64,000 nt of DNA from the NCBI RefSeq assembly GCF_003664995.1, contig NZ_JFHL01000015.1, positions 1-64,000 of the forward strand. The letters run 5' to 3'. The notes beneath the pieces are model-generated. The model was not told the origin of the DNA, made no database searches, and saw only the letters and a list, made by a program, of their open reading frames with translations. Positions 25,634 to 34,886 of the stretch are shown here, piece after piece. Positions within the stretch are counted from its first letter, which is position 1, and every line of letters begins with the position of its first letter. Made by a program: the position numbers and the translations under genes. This DNA comes from Mesotoga sp. BH458_6_3_2_1. GTDB taxonomy: Bacteria > Thermotogota > Thermotogae > Petrotogales > Kosmotogaceae.

Positions 25634-25780
25634 TCCGCCGTCCTCAGAGAAGAACAGTCACAGTTGTCATTTAAAGTTGCGAGCTCTAGGCCCGAAATCA
25701 AGAAAAAACATTATAGTCTGTCATAGTAAAAAGCACGTTCCTCGTCCAAGAACATGGACCCGTCCTTGGATAAGATCAAG

Positions 25781-25858
25781 CGAGAAAGAGCATTGTCGAG
25801 AGGTTCGCTTCGCTCACGAGAAGTGCGAGATTCTGAGCAGGATCATCTAAGAATGACG
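25781..25858. repeat. Dispersed intergenic repeat, copy 2
   Basis: Counterpart of 370-446: CGAGAAAGA, then GGTTCGCTTCGCTCACGAG, then GATTCTGAGCAGGATC and ATCTAAGAATGACG. Present in gene-free DNA in the same orientation as copy 1. Confidence 0.65.
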
Positions 25859-25968
25859 TGACCAAGAGGAATAACGTGAAGCAAAAGAAGACTTTTGTCT
25901 CCAATTGCTTTTGCCAACTCCGTACTTCGTCTGAACTTGATTCAGAATCCCGGGTTCTTTGACTTTAA

Positions 25969-26105
25969 CCAAGAACGAAGAACAGATCCTTGCTCTGGAA
26001 CGAAGAACAGGTTTTTTGTTCGGAGAACGGAGAACTGCTCAACGGTCAACCAGTTTCTCTTGCTCTTTCGAACCACCAACCCGCTACCCCCGACCACGTC
26101 TCTCT
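25969..26105. repeat. GAACGAAGAAC-type dispersed repeat, copy B
   Basis: Starts CCAAGAACGAAGAAC, repeats GGAACGAAGAAC, then CGGAGAACGGAGAAC, then CTCAACGGTCAACCAGTTTC and a C-rich tail. The same order of blocks recurs at 27741-27870. A related but rearranged segment lies at 575-650. Confidence 0.7.
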
Positions 26106-26176
26106 TGAACCTATAATCATTCTAAATAGTCATAACAAGACCGATAATATTTGTCTAGAATTACATGGAGGTATTT

Positions 26177-26878
26177 ATGAAAAGGATTGTCTCAATAATG
26201 TTTTTACTCGCATTGATAGGAGTGTTTACTATGGCCAGTACAGAAATACCAGCAGTTGATGCTAATTTGCCAGAAAATCTAGAAACCGCGACCTTCGGAT
26301 TGGGTTGTTTCTGGGGTTCTGAAGCGGTATTTGGAGGGATAAGCGGAGTATACAGGACCAGCGTTGGATACGCAGGAGGCAGTAAGGTTAATCCAAGCTA
26401 TTATTCTCTTGGAGACCACACCGAGGTAGTTCAGATACAGTTTGATTCTTCAGTAATCTCCTATGAAGGACTCTTGGAGATTTTTTGGCTTTCTCACAAC
26501 CCTTATGTGAATTACAAGGTTCAATACATGTCTCTAATTCTCTATCACAGTGAGCAACAGAAAGAGACCGCCGAAATGTTCGTTGATTCGAAGGAGAATG
26601 AAACAGGCAGGAAGGCGGCCACAGAAGTCTCGCGAATTACCGAATTCTACAGAGCCGAGGATTACCATCTCAAGTTCTACCTCCAGAAAGATAAGGAGAT
26701 TCTCAACGATCTTCTAAGATATTACGAAGACATCTTTGCTTTGAACGATTCAACTGTGGCGGCTAGATTAAACTCTCTCCTGGCTGGCAAGGGAGACCGC
26801 GATCTTATGAAAAACGAGTATGAAAGCTACGGCCTCCAGGATAGAGCTCTCGAAAAGGTGAGAAAGATGCTCTATTAG
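26177..26878 (+). CDS. msrA: Exported peptide methionine sulfoxide reductase A
   Basis: Reduces the S-epimer of methionine sulfoxide in proteins. The catalytic GCFWG is present, with GYAGG and a YHLKFY-like segment. I start at ATG 26177 with GGAGG at 26167-26171; the ATG at 26165 overlaps that site. The start MKRIVSIMFLLALIGVFTMAS is a signal peptide or membrane anchor, so it acts outside the cytoplasm. At 233 residues it is longer than the usual 170 to 210, with an extra C-terminal segment of about 50 residues. No MsrB partner is near. It stands alone between two repeat-rich gene-free stretches. Confidence 0.88.
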   Translation: MKRIVSIMFLLALIGVFTMASTEIPAVDANLPENLETATFGLGCFWGSEAVFGGISGVYRTSVGYAGGSKVNPSYYSLGDHTEVVQIQFDSSVISYEGLLEIFWLSHNPYVNYKVQYMSLILYHSEQQKETAEMFVDSKENETGRKAATEVSRITEFYRAEDYHLKFYLQKDKEILNDLLRYYEDIFALNDSTVAARLNSLLAGKGDRDLMKNEYESYGLQDRALEKVRKMLY

Positions 26879-27868
26879 AGAGAAAAGAGTTTCGGAAAAA
26901 ACCAAGTTAGAGCCTGGTCTGGATTAAGGGGTAAGAGAGAGAAGTAGATAAAACTCATTATCGAGAGCGTGACTTCGATATACGAGACTTGATAAAAGTT
27001 GTCCGCCAAAGCTCTGCGGTCATCAGCGGGAGCTGGTAGTAATGTTGTTGTGATTAGACGCAAGGCCGCCTTCGGCAGAAGCCTTCTCGGGTCCACCGTC
27101 AAAGGTTCTCCGTCCTCCGAGGAGACCAAGAGCAGAAGTTATAGTCTTTCAGCGGGAAGCATTCAGAAGCCAGTCTGCTGCGTAGGCAAGTCAAAAGGCT
27201 AGAATCATCGCCACCCTTGAAGGCTTCGCCTTCGCCAGTATCATTTCTTGGTGATAGTCTCGGCTTCAAGCCAAGGCCAGTCACTGCAAGCGTGGCAAGA
27301 ATAACCGAAAAACACAATTGATGAAGAAAATCAGGACCGTCGCACTTCGTGCGGCCAGTTCCGCTTCGCGGGAGAAGAGCCGCTGCACGCTTAAAAGCAG
27401 AGAACCCGCGGAACGCTATGAAGAGCCGGTCTTTCGATAAGATCAAAAAAACTAAAGAGGTCAGAGGTATGAGGGTAGAGGTATGAAGATCTAACATCAC
27501 ATACCAACATCATGAACTATTTTCAGCGTCTTGTGTTCCGTAGCTCTTTTCGAACCTGCAACCACCTACCCAAGTTCGGGATGACCCTGAACAGGAGACC
27601 CCAAACAGGAGAATTTTGGGGCAGGTTTTCAGGGCAGGCTCAGCGGGATGACAACTAACGATTAATGCGAAAATGCTATACTCCGTCATTCCGACAATGC
27701 TCCTGGTCGGAATCTTGATGCCCTTGCTTCATTGCTCTAACCAAGAACGAAGAACTACGACGCGGAGCGTCGGAACGAAGAACCAATTTCTTCTTCGGAG
27801 AACGTAGAACCGTTCAACGGCGAACCAGTTTCTCTTCCTCTTCAAACCCCCAACCCCGTCCTTACAAC
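26879..27868. other. Long gene-free stretch with mini-hairpins and repeats
   Basis: 990 bases without a supported gene between msrA and pncA. Hairpins include 27219-27233 (GAAGGC-TTC-GCCTTC), 27341-27353 (CGCAC-TTC-GTGCG), 27361-27371 (CCGC-TTC-GCGG), 27758-27772 (CGACGC-GGA-GCGTCG) and 27810-27820 (CCGT-TCA-ACGG). The segment around 27355-27385 repeats 25551-25585 (GCCAGTTCCGCTTCGCGGG then AGAGCCGCT and ACGCTTA). The 3' part holds a GAACGAAGAAC-type repeat. Confidence 0.7.
27741..27868. repeat. GAACGAAGAAC-type dispersed repeat, copy C
   Basis: Same block order as 25969-26105: CCAAGAACGAAGAAC, GGAACGAAGAACC, CGGAGAACGTAGAACC, then TTCAACGGCGAACCAGTTTC and a C-rich tail. It runs up to the end of the convergent pncA gene. 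Confidence 0.7.
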
Positions 27869-28477
27869 TCATCTCTCAATCAGTTCCACTCCCGCGCTTC
27901 TGAACTCCTCAATAGTTCTCTGAACATCGCCCTGGTTAGCCTCAACCCCTTTTGTTCCGTTTATTATTACATTTATCTTGAAGCCTGCCAGGAGCGCATC
28001 GTGAACGGTATATTTTAGGCAGTAGTCAAGAGCAAGCCCGCAAATGTCCAGTTCCTCGATTCCAAGCGTCTTGAGAAGTCCGTCGGTTCCAAGTTGTGTT
28101 CCATCGTTCTCCTTGAAGATCGAGTAGCTGTCGACATGTCGGTGAGTTCCCTTTCTTACTATATAGTCGAAGCGCCAACTCTCTATGTCTTGATGAAACT
28201 CCGCTCCAAGACTTCCCTGCTGACAGTGAACAGGCCACAAAACGGGGCCGATCCCTTTCCCGTTGTCAAACGGTGTGAAGGGTTCTTTTCCATGGTTGAC
28301 CGCAAAGCTCATGTGATTCGACGGATGCCAGTCCTGGCCTGCAACTATCACCTTGTACACGGGGTCTTTCATTGCTCTGTTTATCACTTCGTTGATCTCG
28401 CTCGCATTGCTTACGGGCAGTGCACCGGTTTCATAGAAGTCGTTTTGAACATCTACGACTAGCAGTGCCTTACGCAT
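27869..28477 (-). CDS. pncA: Nicotinamidase (isochorismatase family)
   Basis: Hydrolyses nicotinamide to nicotinate for NAD salvage. The 202-residue protein has the Asp-Lys-Cys triad: D9 in VVDVQNDF, K109 in IVRKGTH and C153 in LDYCLKYT. QDWHPSNH provides the metal-binding Asp and His residues, and the WPVHC segment is typical of nicotinamidases as opposed to isochorismatases. It follows the glycosidase-like gene by 24 bases on the same strand and probably forms an operon with it and the DUF4438 gene. Confidence 0.9.
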   Translation of the reverse strand: MRKALLVVDVQNDFYETGALPVSNASEINEVINRAMKDPVYKVIVAGQDWHPSNHMSFAVNHGKEPFTPFDNGKGIGPVLWPVHCQQGSLGAEFHQDIESWRFDYIVRKGTHRHVDSYSIFKENDGTQLGTDGLLKTLGIEELDICGLALDYCLKYTVHDALLAGFKINVIINGTKGVEANQGDVQRTIEEFRSAGVELIER

Positions 28478-28501
28478 TTCAATCGCCTCACTTTCAAGTT
28501 T

Positions 28502-29515
28502 CTACAGTGCCCTTAACTTTTTGCGGAGTTCTTCATCAACTGAGCCAAGGGAGAAAAGCGTGATCTCGTCCGGTCTTAGCTTCTGAACCCTCTTGATCAG
28601 TTCAACGAACTCGTCCCATCGACCTGCGTAGTTGAATGCTCCAAGTCCAATTCTAATATCCTTCAGCGATCCATGAAGACTACGGATCTTCTCCACCCTA
28701 GAGATCACTTCATCCGGTTCATTTCCGTATGCCATAACGACAGCCGAATCTATCAACCCGCTCTCTAGCCACTCTAGCCAGGGCTGTAGACGCTCACTTA
28801 CAGCTCTTTCCGAATAATCATCGTAGACAGCGCACGATACCTTTTTCCCTTTGGCTCTGACGACTTCAGAGATCATCGAGACCTGTCTCGTTATGGAACA
28901 GATTCTGAAGCGATCGAAGCTCTTCTTGCTTTCGATAAGCTCTTCTTTGTTGAGCCACTTTCTGTATTCAGCCAGAGCAAGCGGGTTGTAGCCGAAGCTT
29001 TTGAACGGGTACCTTATGAAGTCAAGATGAACCTCTTCCACATCGTAATTTGAGATTTCCGAAGCAATATGGGCGGTGAATTCTCTAACGTCTGGGATAC
29101 CGGGATCTATGTACGGCCCGAAAACTTCTTCTAGATTGCTAGATGGATACTTAAGCATAGAATTGCCGCTCTCATCTGCTGTGATCCATTCCGGTCGCCT
29201 GTTCAAGATATGGCTTTCCGAAAAGGGCTTTTGCTTTCCAAAACCCCAAACAAGGTTTACATTCATCCATGCCGAAATCCTGAACTCCCTTTCGCAAGCC
29301 TTTTCTATGGTCATCTGAAGTGCATCGAAGTCTTGAACTAATTCTTCGGCGGGAGGGAGAATATTCGAGGAGTAGTAAGAATCGGCACGGTTAACAACCT
29401 GTATGTAAGCCCTAACTGCATTAATCCCGTCGAGCCTTTCGATCATTCGGCTCAAAGATTCCCGAGATTCAAGTTCCTTGCTGGGAACCCACACTTCCGG
29501 TCTGAATCCGCTCAT
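28502..29515 (-). CDS. GHL10/DUF187-type glycosyl-hydrolase-like TIM-barrel protein
   Basis: A 338-residue cytoplasmic-looking protein of the glycosyl-hydrolase-like 10 group. Signs are the N-terminal EVWVPSKE strand, AWMNVNLVWG, HLDFIRYPF with the conserved Asp and Arg, and FSLGSVDEE near the end. It has no signal peptide, unlike many family members. I start at ATG 29515, since the in-frame ATG at 29527 overlaps the ribosome site GGAGG (29521-29525). It lies between DUF4438 and pncA genes in one orientation. Substrate unknown. Confidence 0.75.
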   Translation of the reverse strand: MSGFRPEVWVPSKELESRESLSRMIERLDGINAVRAYIQVVNRADSYYSSNILPPAEELVQDFDALQMTIEKACEREFRISAWMNVNLVWGFGKQKPFSESHILNRRPEWITADESGNSMLKYPSSNLEEVFGPYIDPGIPDVREFTAHIASEISNYDVEEVHLDFIRYPFKSFGYNPLALAEYRKWLNKEELIESKKSFDRFRICSITRQVSMISEVVRAKGKKVSCAVYDDYSERAVSERLQPWLEWLESGLIDSAVVMAYGNEPDEVISRVEKIRSLHGSLKDIRIGLGAFNYAGRWDEFVELIKRVQKLRPDEITLFSLGSVDEELRKKLRAL

Positions 29516-29556
29516 CTTTTCCTCCATTCAATGCTTTGACAATTCTGTCAGTACTG

Positions 29557-30408
29557 TCAGATGAAGTCGATTACGTTTGATTTTTCGCTTATCTCCGGGA
29601 TTATTATTCCCTTACCATCTGCCATTACTACAGTTACGCCAGGGCCGTGACCAGTTATTATACAGTCTCCGTGCACTACAACTCCGATAGTAACTGAGCC
29701 TTCCATATATCCTCCGAGGCCAAAAGAGTCATTGTGATTTTCGAGGGCCACGAAGTCTCCAATTCTCAGTCTGTCGAGACCAACTTTCTTAATGAGTGCT
29801 CTGTCATTTGTGATAATGTCGTAGTCGCCACCGGAAGGATCTCCCGATCCTGAGCCGGAACCCATGAGATAACCGGGCACTATTGCCCTTACTGGGAAGT
29901 GGATCTTTCCATCTCCTTCTCCAACGGGAATTCTATCGAGAAGTTCTGGATCGATATTGTAAACCCTTATCGAGGGATAGTCCTCTAGCACCAATCCCTG
30001 TCCGAATCCTACAACCTGTATCTTGTCTCCGATCGCCATCCTCTTCTTTATGTCTTCTTTGAAGTGGATCAAGACATGATTTATACCTCCATGCTTGCCT
30101 ATGACTATTCCCTTCTCTCCCTTTGCATCTCCGCTGATCAAAGTGGCCGAATTTCCGATGCAGGAATAACCGACATATGCTGAGTTCTTGTCAGCTTCGG
30201 AGTTCTTTGTCGAGACATCTGGCTCAACATGGTCGCCAACCATCTTGAACGCGCTGTCTCCAAGAGCAAAGTTATAGGTAATGCCTCCCGTTCCCGGGAA
30301 GAGTCTTGGAGTCCCATCGACTTCAAGTCTGAAAGGGCTTCTCCTTAGTGGATGTGCAACTTCACCAGAGACAGAGATCTTCACTACAAAAGCTTTGTTT
30401 GTCTTCAA
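29557..30408 (-). CDS. DUF4438 family protein
   Basis: Soluble protein of about 283 residues related to the Thermotoga DUF4438 family, glycine-rich and beta-rich (GTGGITYNFALGD, GYSCIGNSATLISGDAKGEKG, GHGPGVTVVMADG). Molecular function is unknown. The in-frame ATG at 30423 is part of ATGGAGG; the GGAGG at 30417-30421 better serves the TTG at 30408, eight bases downstream. First gene of the likely operon with the glycosidase-like protein and PncA. Confidence 0.75.
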   Translation of the reverse strand: MKTNKAFVVKISVSGEVAHPLRRSPFRLEVDGTPRLFPGTGGITYNFALGDSAFKMVGDHVEPDVSTKNSEADKNSAYVGYSCIGNSATLISGDAKGEKGIVIGKHGGINHVLIHFKEDIKKRMAIGDKIQVVGFGQGLVLEDYPSIRVYNIDPELLDRIPVGEGDGKIHFPVRAIVPGYLMGSGSGSGDPSGGDYDIITNDRALIKKVGLDRLRIGDFVALENHNDSFGLGGYMEGSVTIGVVVHGDCIITGHGPGVTVVMADGKGIIIPEISEKSNVIDFI

Positions 30409-30490
30409 TGCCTTTTCCTCCATTCAGTGTTTTTGTTAGCATATAGTACATATATATTATATCAACTGAAGAACGCCGGTCGAACCGTGA

Positions 30491-30508
30491 TATAATCCAC
30501 GCTGGAGG
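30491..30508 (+). promoter_or_regulatory. -10 box and ribosome site of the RbgA gene
   Basis: TATAAT at 30491-30496 and GGAGG at 30504-30508, just before the ATG at 30516. The leader would be only about a dozen bases. The -35 is not convincing. Confidence 0.4.
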
Positions 30509-30515
30509 TCGTCAT

Positions 30516-31352
30516 ATGTATTATCCGGGACACATTCAGAAAGCAAAAAGGCAAATTCAGAACTACATTAAGTCCGTAGATGGAATAGTCGAGCTGCTTG
30601 ATGCTAGAATTCCCCTCTCAAGCAGGGCCTATGAAGCAGAACGGTTGTTTCAGAATAAACAGCGTATTGTCGTTCTGAACAAGTCCGATTTGGCCGATCC
30701 TGCGATTACTTCCATGTGGGAAAGGCATTTCAGTGAGCAGGGAAGCGGAGTTGTAGAGGCTTCACTTAGATCAACAGATGCCAGGCATTTCATAATCAAA
30801 GAGATCGTACCTCTATTGAAAAGCAGGTTCTACGAGAAGAGGTTCATGGTTGTCGGAATGCCCAACGTCGGAAAGTCGACCTTTATAAACAGACTCAAGG
30901 GCAAGAAATCATTGGCCGTTGGAAATAGACCGGGGATAACGCGTGGAGTCCAGTGGATAAATGTCTCCGAAAGCATAGCCGTTCTTGACACGCCGGGAAT
31001 TCTATACTCTGAACTTCGCTCTCAGCAAGTAACGACGAAACTTCTAGCGGTAGGTTCCCTACCGTACGAGAAGTTTGATCCGCTTGACGCCTTCGAAAGG
31101 GTACTTGCCCTAGTTGTTGAGAGATACGGGAAGGCTCCCTTAGAGGATTACCTAGGTGAAAAGTTCTCAGATGAAGAAGAGTTTGTCGAGAAGTTCTGCA
31201 GGAGAAGAAACTATCTTGCCAAACTGGGAGCACTCGACACAACCAGAGGAGCCCACACCTTCCTTAGAGAGGTAGCAGCTGGGAATGCGGGCAGATTTTC
31301 TTTCGAAGACCCGAAAAGCTTTTACAGTAGTGATTCACTCGAAACAGAGTGA
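30516..31352 (+). CDS. rbgA: Ribosome biogenesis GTPase A (YlqF/RbgA)
   Basis: A 278-residue circularly permuted GTPase that acts late in 50S subunit assembly. The motif order is G4 NKSD (near 54), G1 GMPNVGKST (near 115), then G3 DTPG (near 157), as expected for the permuted family. The C-terminal helical domain (EKFCRRRNYLAKLGALDTTRGAH) matches RbgA. The last 31 bases overlap the convergent radical SAM gene on the other strand. Confidence 0.92.
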   Translation: MYYPGHIQKAKRQIQNYIKSVDGIVELLDARIPLSSRAYEAERLFQNKQRIVVLNKSDLADPAITSMWERHFSEQGSGVVEASLRSTDARHFIIKEIVPLLKSRFYEKRFMVVGMPNVGKSTFINRLKGKKSLAVGNRPGITRGVQWINVSESIAVLDTPGILYSELRSQQVTTKLLAVGSLPYEKFDPLDAFERVLALVVERYGKAPLEDYLGEKFSDEEEFVEKFCRRRNYLAKLGALDTTRGAHTFLREVAAGNAGRFSFEDPKSFYSSDSLETE

Positions 31353-32557
31353 TTTCTCGCTTTGCTTCTCAAATCGCTCCATATGCGATCGATGAAGCTA
31401 TAAGTTAGCCACTCTTCTACTATGTGCAGTTTTCTCGTGCCAGTTCTTGTAGGTTTTATTATGTCCTCCTCTCTTTCGAGATATCCTCTCGCTGTCGCAG
31501 AGTGAAGAAGATATCTCATCCTCAGTGGAAGCCTTCCGAAGTGTTCTTGAACACTGTCGAGATCGAAGCGGCCACTATAAAGCGCCCAGAAAGAGTAATA
31601 GAGAATCGCTGAAAACTTCCCCATTTTGATTGTCTTGCGGACCGGAAGCTTGCCGGAATCGAGAAACAAGAAGTATTCATCAAGAGAAAAGGTGTTAGTT
31701 CGAAACACCTTTCCGTTGAAGGAAGAGGCGCTCGAGCCAATCCCCACAAAGAATTCACGTGAGACAGAGCTGTACTTTCTCTTTTCGTCCTTCTTCTTGA
31801 AGGTCCACAGAGAATCTCTAACATAACCATGAGTGAGAGCGACGTTTTCCAGCTCTTCCAGTATCTCGAGTTCCTTTTCGGGATCATTCTTGGTGTTTTT
31901 GAATGCCGTGTCTGCGAAACGCATCATAGGATAGACGGATATCTGTTCAGGACCGTAAGAAAGAGCCGTCTTGAGATCCTCTACGATTCTTTTCTGGTCA
32001 AGCTGGTAATCGAAGATCAAGTCCACATCAACAAAGTCAAAGCCCGCAGATGTAGTCTCAGCAATCGAACTCAGTGAAACGCCGGAATCCTGTCTTTTCC
32101 GCCCCATCGAGTTCAAAGTGTAATCATCGAAGGACTGTATCCCCAGACTGACGAAGTTGACGCCAGTTTCCCTTATTTCATCAAGCCTCTCGCTGGAAAC
32201 ATCTGCCGGGTGGATTTCAAGAGCGATTTCGCCATTCGTCATTCCCCTGAAATGAGAGACGACTTCCTCTAGAAGGTACAGGTCATAGGAAGGAGTTCCG
32301 CCACCGATGTAGATGGAACTGAAATGTTCGATTTTCTCTAGATCGGATTCTCGCTTCAAGGCATTCAAGTATCTATCGGTCAATTCAGCATCGTATTTGA
32401 TTTTGTTGTAGGGGCAGAAGCTGCAGAAATCCGGGCAGAACGGGATATGAATATATAACCCGGGGGATGAATCGAAATTCAGCGGGCCAGCACCATCCGC
32501 GTCCTCTATTATAAACAGCCTTTTGCCAAGTTCCATGACTCTTTCTGCAAGACTCAT
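31322..32557 (-). CDS. Radical SAM protein, HemW/coproporphyrinogen-oxidase-like
   Basis: A 411-residue radical SAM enzyme. IHIPFCPDFCSFCPYNK places the [4Fe-4S] cysteines at C41, C45 and C48 (CxxxCxxC), and YIGGGTPSYD is the SAM-binding glycine motif. The pattern resembles HemW and HemN-like proteins, though the residue after the third Cys is Pro-Tyr rather than the usual Asp-Phe, and the sequence is divergent. No haem pathway genes are nearby, so a haem chaperone role is only possible. Its 3' end overlaps rbgA by 31 bases on the opposite strand. Confidence 0.8.
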   Translation of the reverse strand: MSLAERVMELGKRLFIIEDADGAGPLNFDSSPGLYIHIPFCPDFCSFCPYNKIKYDAELTDRYLNALKRESDLEKIEHFSSIYIGGGTPSYDLYLLEEVVSHFRGMTNGEIALEIHPADVSSERLDEIRETGVNFVSLGIQSFDDYTLNSMGRKRQDSGVSLSSIAETTSAGFDFVDVDLIFDYQLDQKRIVEDLKTALSYGPEQISVYPMMRFADTAFKNTKNDPEKELEILEELENVALTHGYVRDSLWTFKKKDEKRKYSSVSREFFVGIGSSASSFNGKVFRTNTFSLDEYFLFLDSGKLPVRKTIKMGKFSAILYYSFWALYSGRFDLDSVQEHFGRLPLRMRYLLHSATARGYLEREEDIIKPTRTGTRKLHIVEEWLTYSFIDRIWSDLRSKARNHSVSSESLL

Positions 32558-32647
32558 TTTTCACCCTCCCGCTCCATTCTAGTACGTAAAGTGTGCTAAT
32601 ATAATATATGGTTTGAGCATATATATTATCCTATTAGGAGGTGTTGT

Positions 32648-33994
32648 ATGAAAAAGGATGTAGTAATAGTGGGAGGAGGTCCCGCCGGTATAGTCACGGC
32701 GACAACGGCAAAGAAGACCTATCCCGACAAGAGCATTTTGGTTATTAGAAGGGAACGGGAAGGAGTCGTCCCCTGTGGAATTCCTTACATATTCCATACT
32801 CTTCCGACTGTAGATGCCAATACCATGCCGATAAAAGGAGCCGAGAATTCGGGAATCGATTTCATTTTTGATGAAGTCGAGGAAATCAGTACTGATTCCA
32901 AGAAGGTCAAGCTCTCCGGTGGGGAGTCTATCGAATATGAGAAACTGGTTATCGCCACGGGTTCGCAGCCCATATTCCCCCCAATAAAGGGAAGCAATCT
33001 TTCAGGAGTGTTTACTATAGCCAAGGATAAAGAGTATCTGAAAACTGTATATGCTTCTGCAAAATCTGCGAAAAAAGTTGTAGTCGTTGGTGGAGGTTTC
33101 ATTGGAGTAGAAGTCTCGGACGAGATTCTCTCCGATGGCAAAGAAGTCTATTTGGTCGAGGCCGTCGATCAGATACTAATGGCTGCCTTTGACAGGGAAT
33201 TTGGAGCCATGGTAAGCGAAAGACTCGTGAAGAAAGGCATGAAGCTGCGCACCGGGATGAAGGTCTGTGAGATAAAAGGAGAAGACAAGGTATCCGGAGT
33301 TCTACTTGATAACGGTGAAGAGATCGAAGCAGATATTGTGGTACTTGCAATAGGTTACAGACCGAACGTGAAGCTCTTGGAGAACATTCCCGTTCACAGG
33401 GGTATAACCGGTGGAATATGGGCAGATGAATACATGAGAACCAGCGTTGACGATGTCTTTGCTGCCGGTGACTGCGTCGAACACAAGTGCTTCTTCACGA
33501 GAAAGCCCAGTAGATTGATGCTGGCCTCCACAGCTGCTTTTGAGGCAAGAGTTGCCGGTTCGAACCTTTTCAGCCTCAAGATGGTAAGGGAGAATCACGG
33601 AAATCTCGGAGTATTCTCCACTTCAGTGGCCGATTTAACGGTCGCCGCCGCAGGTCTTACTGAGTGTACGGCAAAGATGGAGAACTTTGATTACGTCGTT
33701 GGCGTAGCAAAGGGAATAGATAGGCATCCCGGTTCGCTTCCCGATAAGTCGGAAGTTTTCGTCAAGATGATTTTCTCCAAGGAGAGTGGAATTCTTCTTG
33801 GCGCGCAGATGGCAGGCGGAAAGAGCGTTGGAGAGATGGTGAACATCATCGGTCTCGGTTTACAGAAGGGAATAACCGTGAATGATTTCCTTACGATGCA
33901 AATCGGTTCCCATCCGCTGCTTACGGCTGCCCCTACCGCCTATCCGTTGACTCTTGCAGCTGAAAACGCTCTAATGAATTTGAGAAAGGAATAA
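32648..33994 (+). CDS. CoA-disulfide reductase / NADH oxidase-type flavoprotein
   Basis: A 448-residue pyridine nucleotide-disulfide oxidoreductase with one redox cysteine, C43 in VVPCGIPY, the position used by coenzyme A-disulfide reductases. FAD motif VVIVGGGPAGIV at the N-terminus, NAD(P)H motif VVVVGGGFIGVEVSDE near 145, and a second FAD contact VFAAGDCVEH. Family members reduce CoA disulfide, polysulfide/sulfur (NSR type) or oxygen. In a sulfur-using Thermotogota, a CoA-dependent sulfur reductase role is attractive but unproven. GGAGG precedes the ATG. Confidence 0.85.
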   Translation: MKKDVVIVGGGPAGIVTATTAKKTYPDKSILVIRREREGVVPCGIPYIFHTLPTVDANTMPIKGAENSGIDFIFDEVEEISTDSKKVKLSGGESIEYEKLVIATGSQPIFPPIKGSNLSGVFTIAKDKEYLKTVYASAKSAKKVVVVGGGFIGVEVSDEILSDGKEVYLVEAVDQILMAAFDREFGAMVSERLVKKGMKLRTGMKVCEIKGEDKVSGVLLDNGEEIEADIVVLAIGYRPNVKLLENIPVHRGITGGIWADEYMRTSVDDVFAAGDCVEHKCFFTRKPSRLMLASTAAFEARVAGSNLFSLKMVRENHGNLGVFSTSVADLTVAAAGLTECTAKMENFDYVVGVAKGIDRHPGSLPDKSEVFVKMIFSKESGILLGAQMAGGKSVGEMVNIIGLGLQKGITVNDFLTMQIGSHPLLTAAPTAYPLTLAAENALMNLRKE

Positions 33995-34011
33995 GAAACA
34001 CTGCAAATAGA

Positions 34012-34040
34012 AGAAGCTACCCTGAGGGTAGCTTCTCTTT
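34012..34040. terminator. Bidirectional terminator between CoADR-type gene and gpmA
   Basis: AGAAGCTACCC-TGA-GGGTAGCTTCT: an 11-bp perfect stem with a 3-base loop, followed by CTTT on the plus strand. It lies between two convergent genes. Confidence 0.85.
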
Positions 34041-34053
34041 ATGTTGACTGATA

Positions 34054-34800
34054 TTACTTCGCTTTCCCCTGATTTGCGACTGCCTGTTGTGCCTTTGCAA
34101 TCTCTTCCGGATCGCCCAGGTAGTAATGCTTCATTGGTTTTAGATCGTCATCCAATTCATAGACTAAAGGTATTCCGGTTGGAATGTTCAATCCTACGAT
34201 CTCGTCGTCCGGTATATTGTCCAGATATTTGACGAGTGCCCGAAGACTGTTTCCGTGTGCTACTATCAGCACTTTCTTTCCAGACTTTATCTCTGTTGAT
34301 ATCTCATTCTTCCAAAGTGGCAGGAATCTTGCTACAGTGTCCTTGAGACACTCGGTTCTGGGAAGTTCTTTGTCTGAGAGAGACCTGTATTTCGGGTCGT
34401 GCCCGGGAAACCTCTCGTCACTCTCTTCGAGCGCAGGCGGCTGAATGTCATAGCTTCTCCTCCAGATCTTCACCTGTTTTTCGCCGTGTTTTGCAGCGGT
34501 CTCGGCCTTGTTAAGACCCTGAAGGGCTCCGTAGTGTCTCTCGTTAAGTCTCCAGTCCCTGATCACCGGAATCCACATGATATCCATTTCGTCCATTATG
34601 TACCACAGGGTTCTTATTGCCCTCTTCAGAACTGAAGTGTATGCAAGATCGAAATCGTATCCACCGGCCTTGAGTACTTTCCCCGCTTTCTCTGCTTCCT
34701 CTCTACCCTTTTCGGAGAGATCAACATCGGTCCAGCCAGTGAAACGATTCTCTTTGTTCCATGTGCTTTCTCCGTGTCTTACCAGTACGAGTTTGGTCAT
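34054..34800 (-). CDS. gpmA: 2,3-bisphosphoglycerate-dependent phosphoglycerate mutase
   Basis: Interconverts 3- and 2-phosphoglycerate in glycolysis. The 248-residue protein starts with [21 protein letters not shown], which includes the phosphorylated histidine. The [22 protein letters not shown] and [15 protein letters not shown] segments match the cofactor-dependent family over its whole normal length. AGGAGGAG precedes the ATG. Apparently a single-gene unit. Confidence 0.95.
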   Translation of the reverse strand: MTKLVLVRHGESTWNKENRFTGWTDVDLSEKGREEAEKAGKVLKAGGYDFDLAYTSVLKRAIRTLWYIMDEMDIMWIPVIRDWRLNERHYGALQGLNKAETAAKHGEKQVKIWRRSYDIQPPALEESDERFPGHDPKYRSLSDKELPRTECLKDTVARFLPLWKNEISTEIKSGKKVLIVAHGNSLRALVKYLDNIPDDEIVGLNIPTGIPLVYELDDDLKPMKHYYLGDPEEIAKAQQAVANQGKAK

Positions 34801-34886
34801 ATTTCTCCTCCTTCCTTATATCTCCTACATTATAAACTATTCTTCAATTTAGGTAGATCAGTCTATCTTTCGAAATGTTCAAAGTC

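Larger units (their letters stand above)
25308..26176. other. Gene-free stretch rich in mini-hairpins and dispersed repeats
   Basis: About 870 bases with no supported gene. ORFs here translate hairpin repeats. Contents in order: a cluster of mini-hairpins (25347-25633), a dispersed repeat (25781-25858), and a GAACGAAGAAC-type repeat (25969-26105). The last segment leads into the ribosome site of the MsrA gene at 26167-26171. Confidence 0.7.

Noticed and set aside
25308-27868. CRISPR array in the repeat-rich stretches
   Set aside because: There is no regular repeat-spacer alternation and no cas gene in the window.
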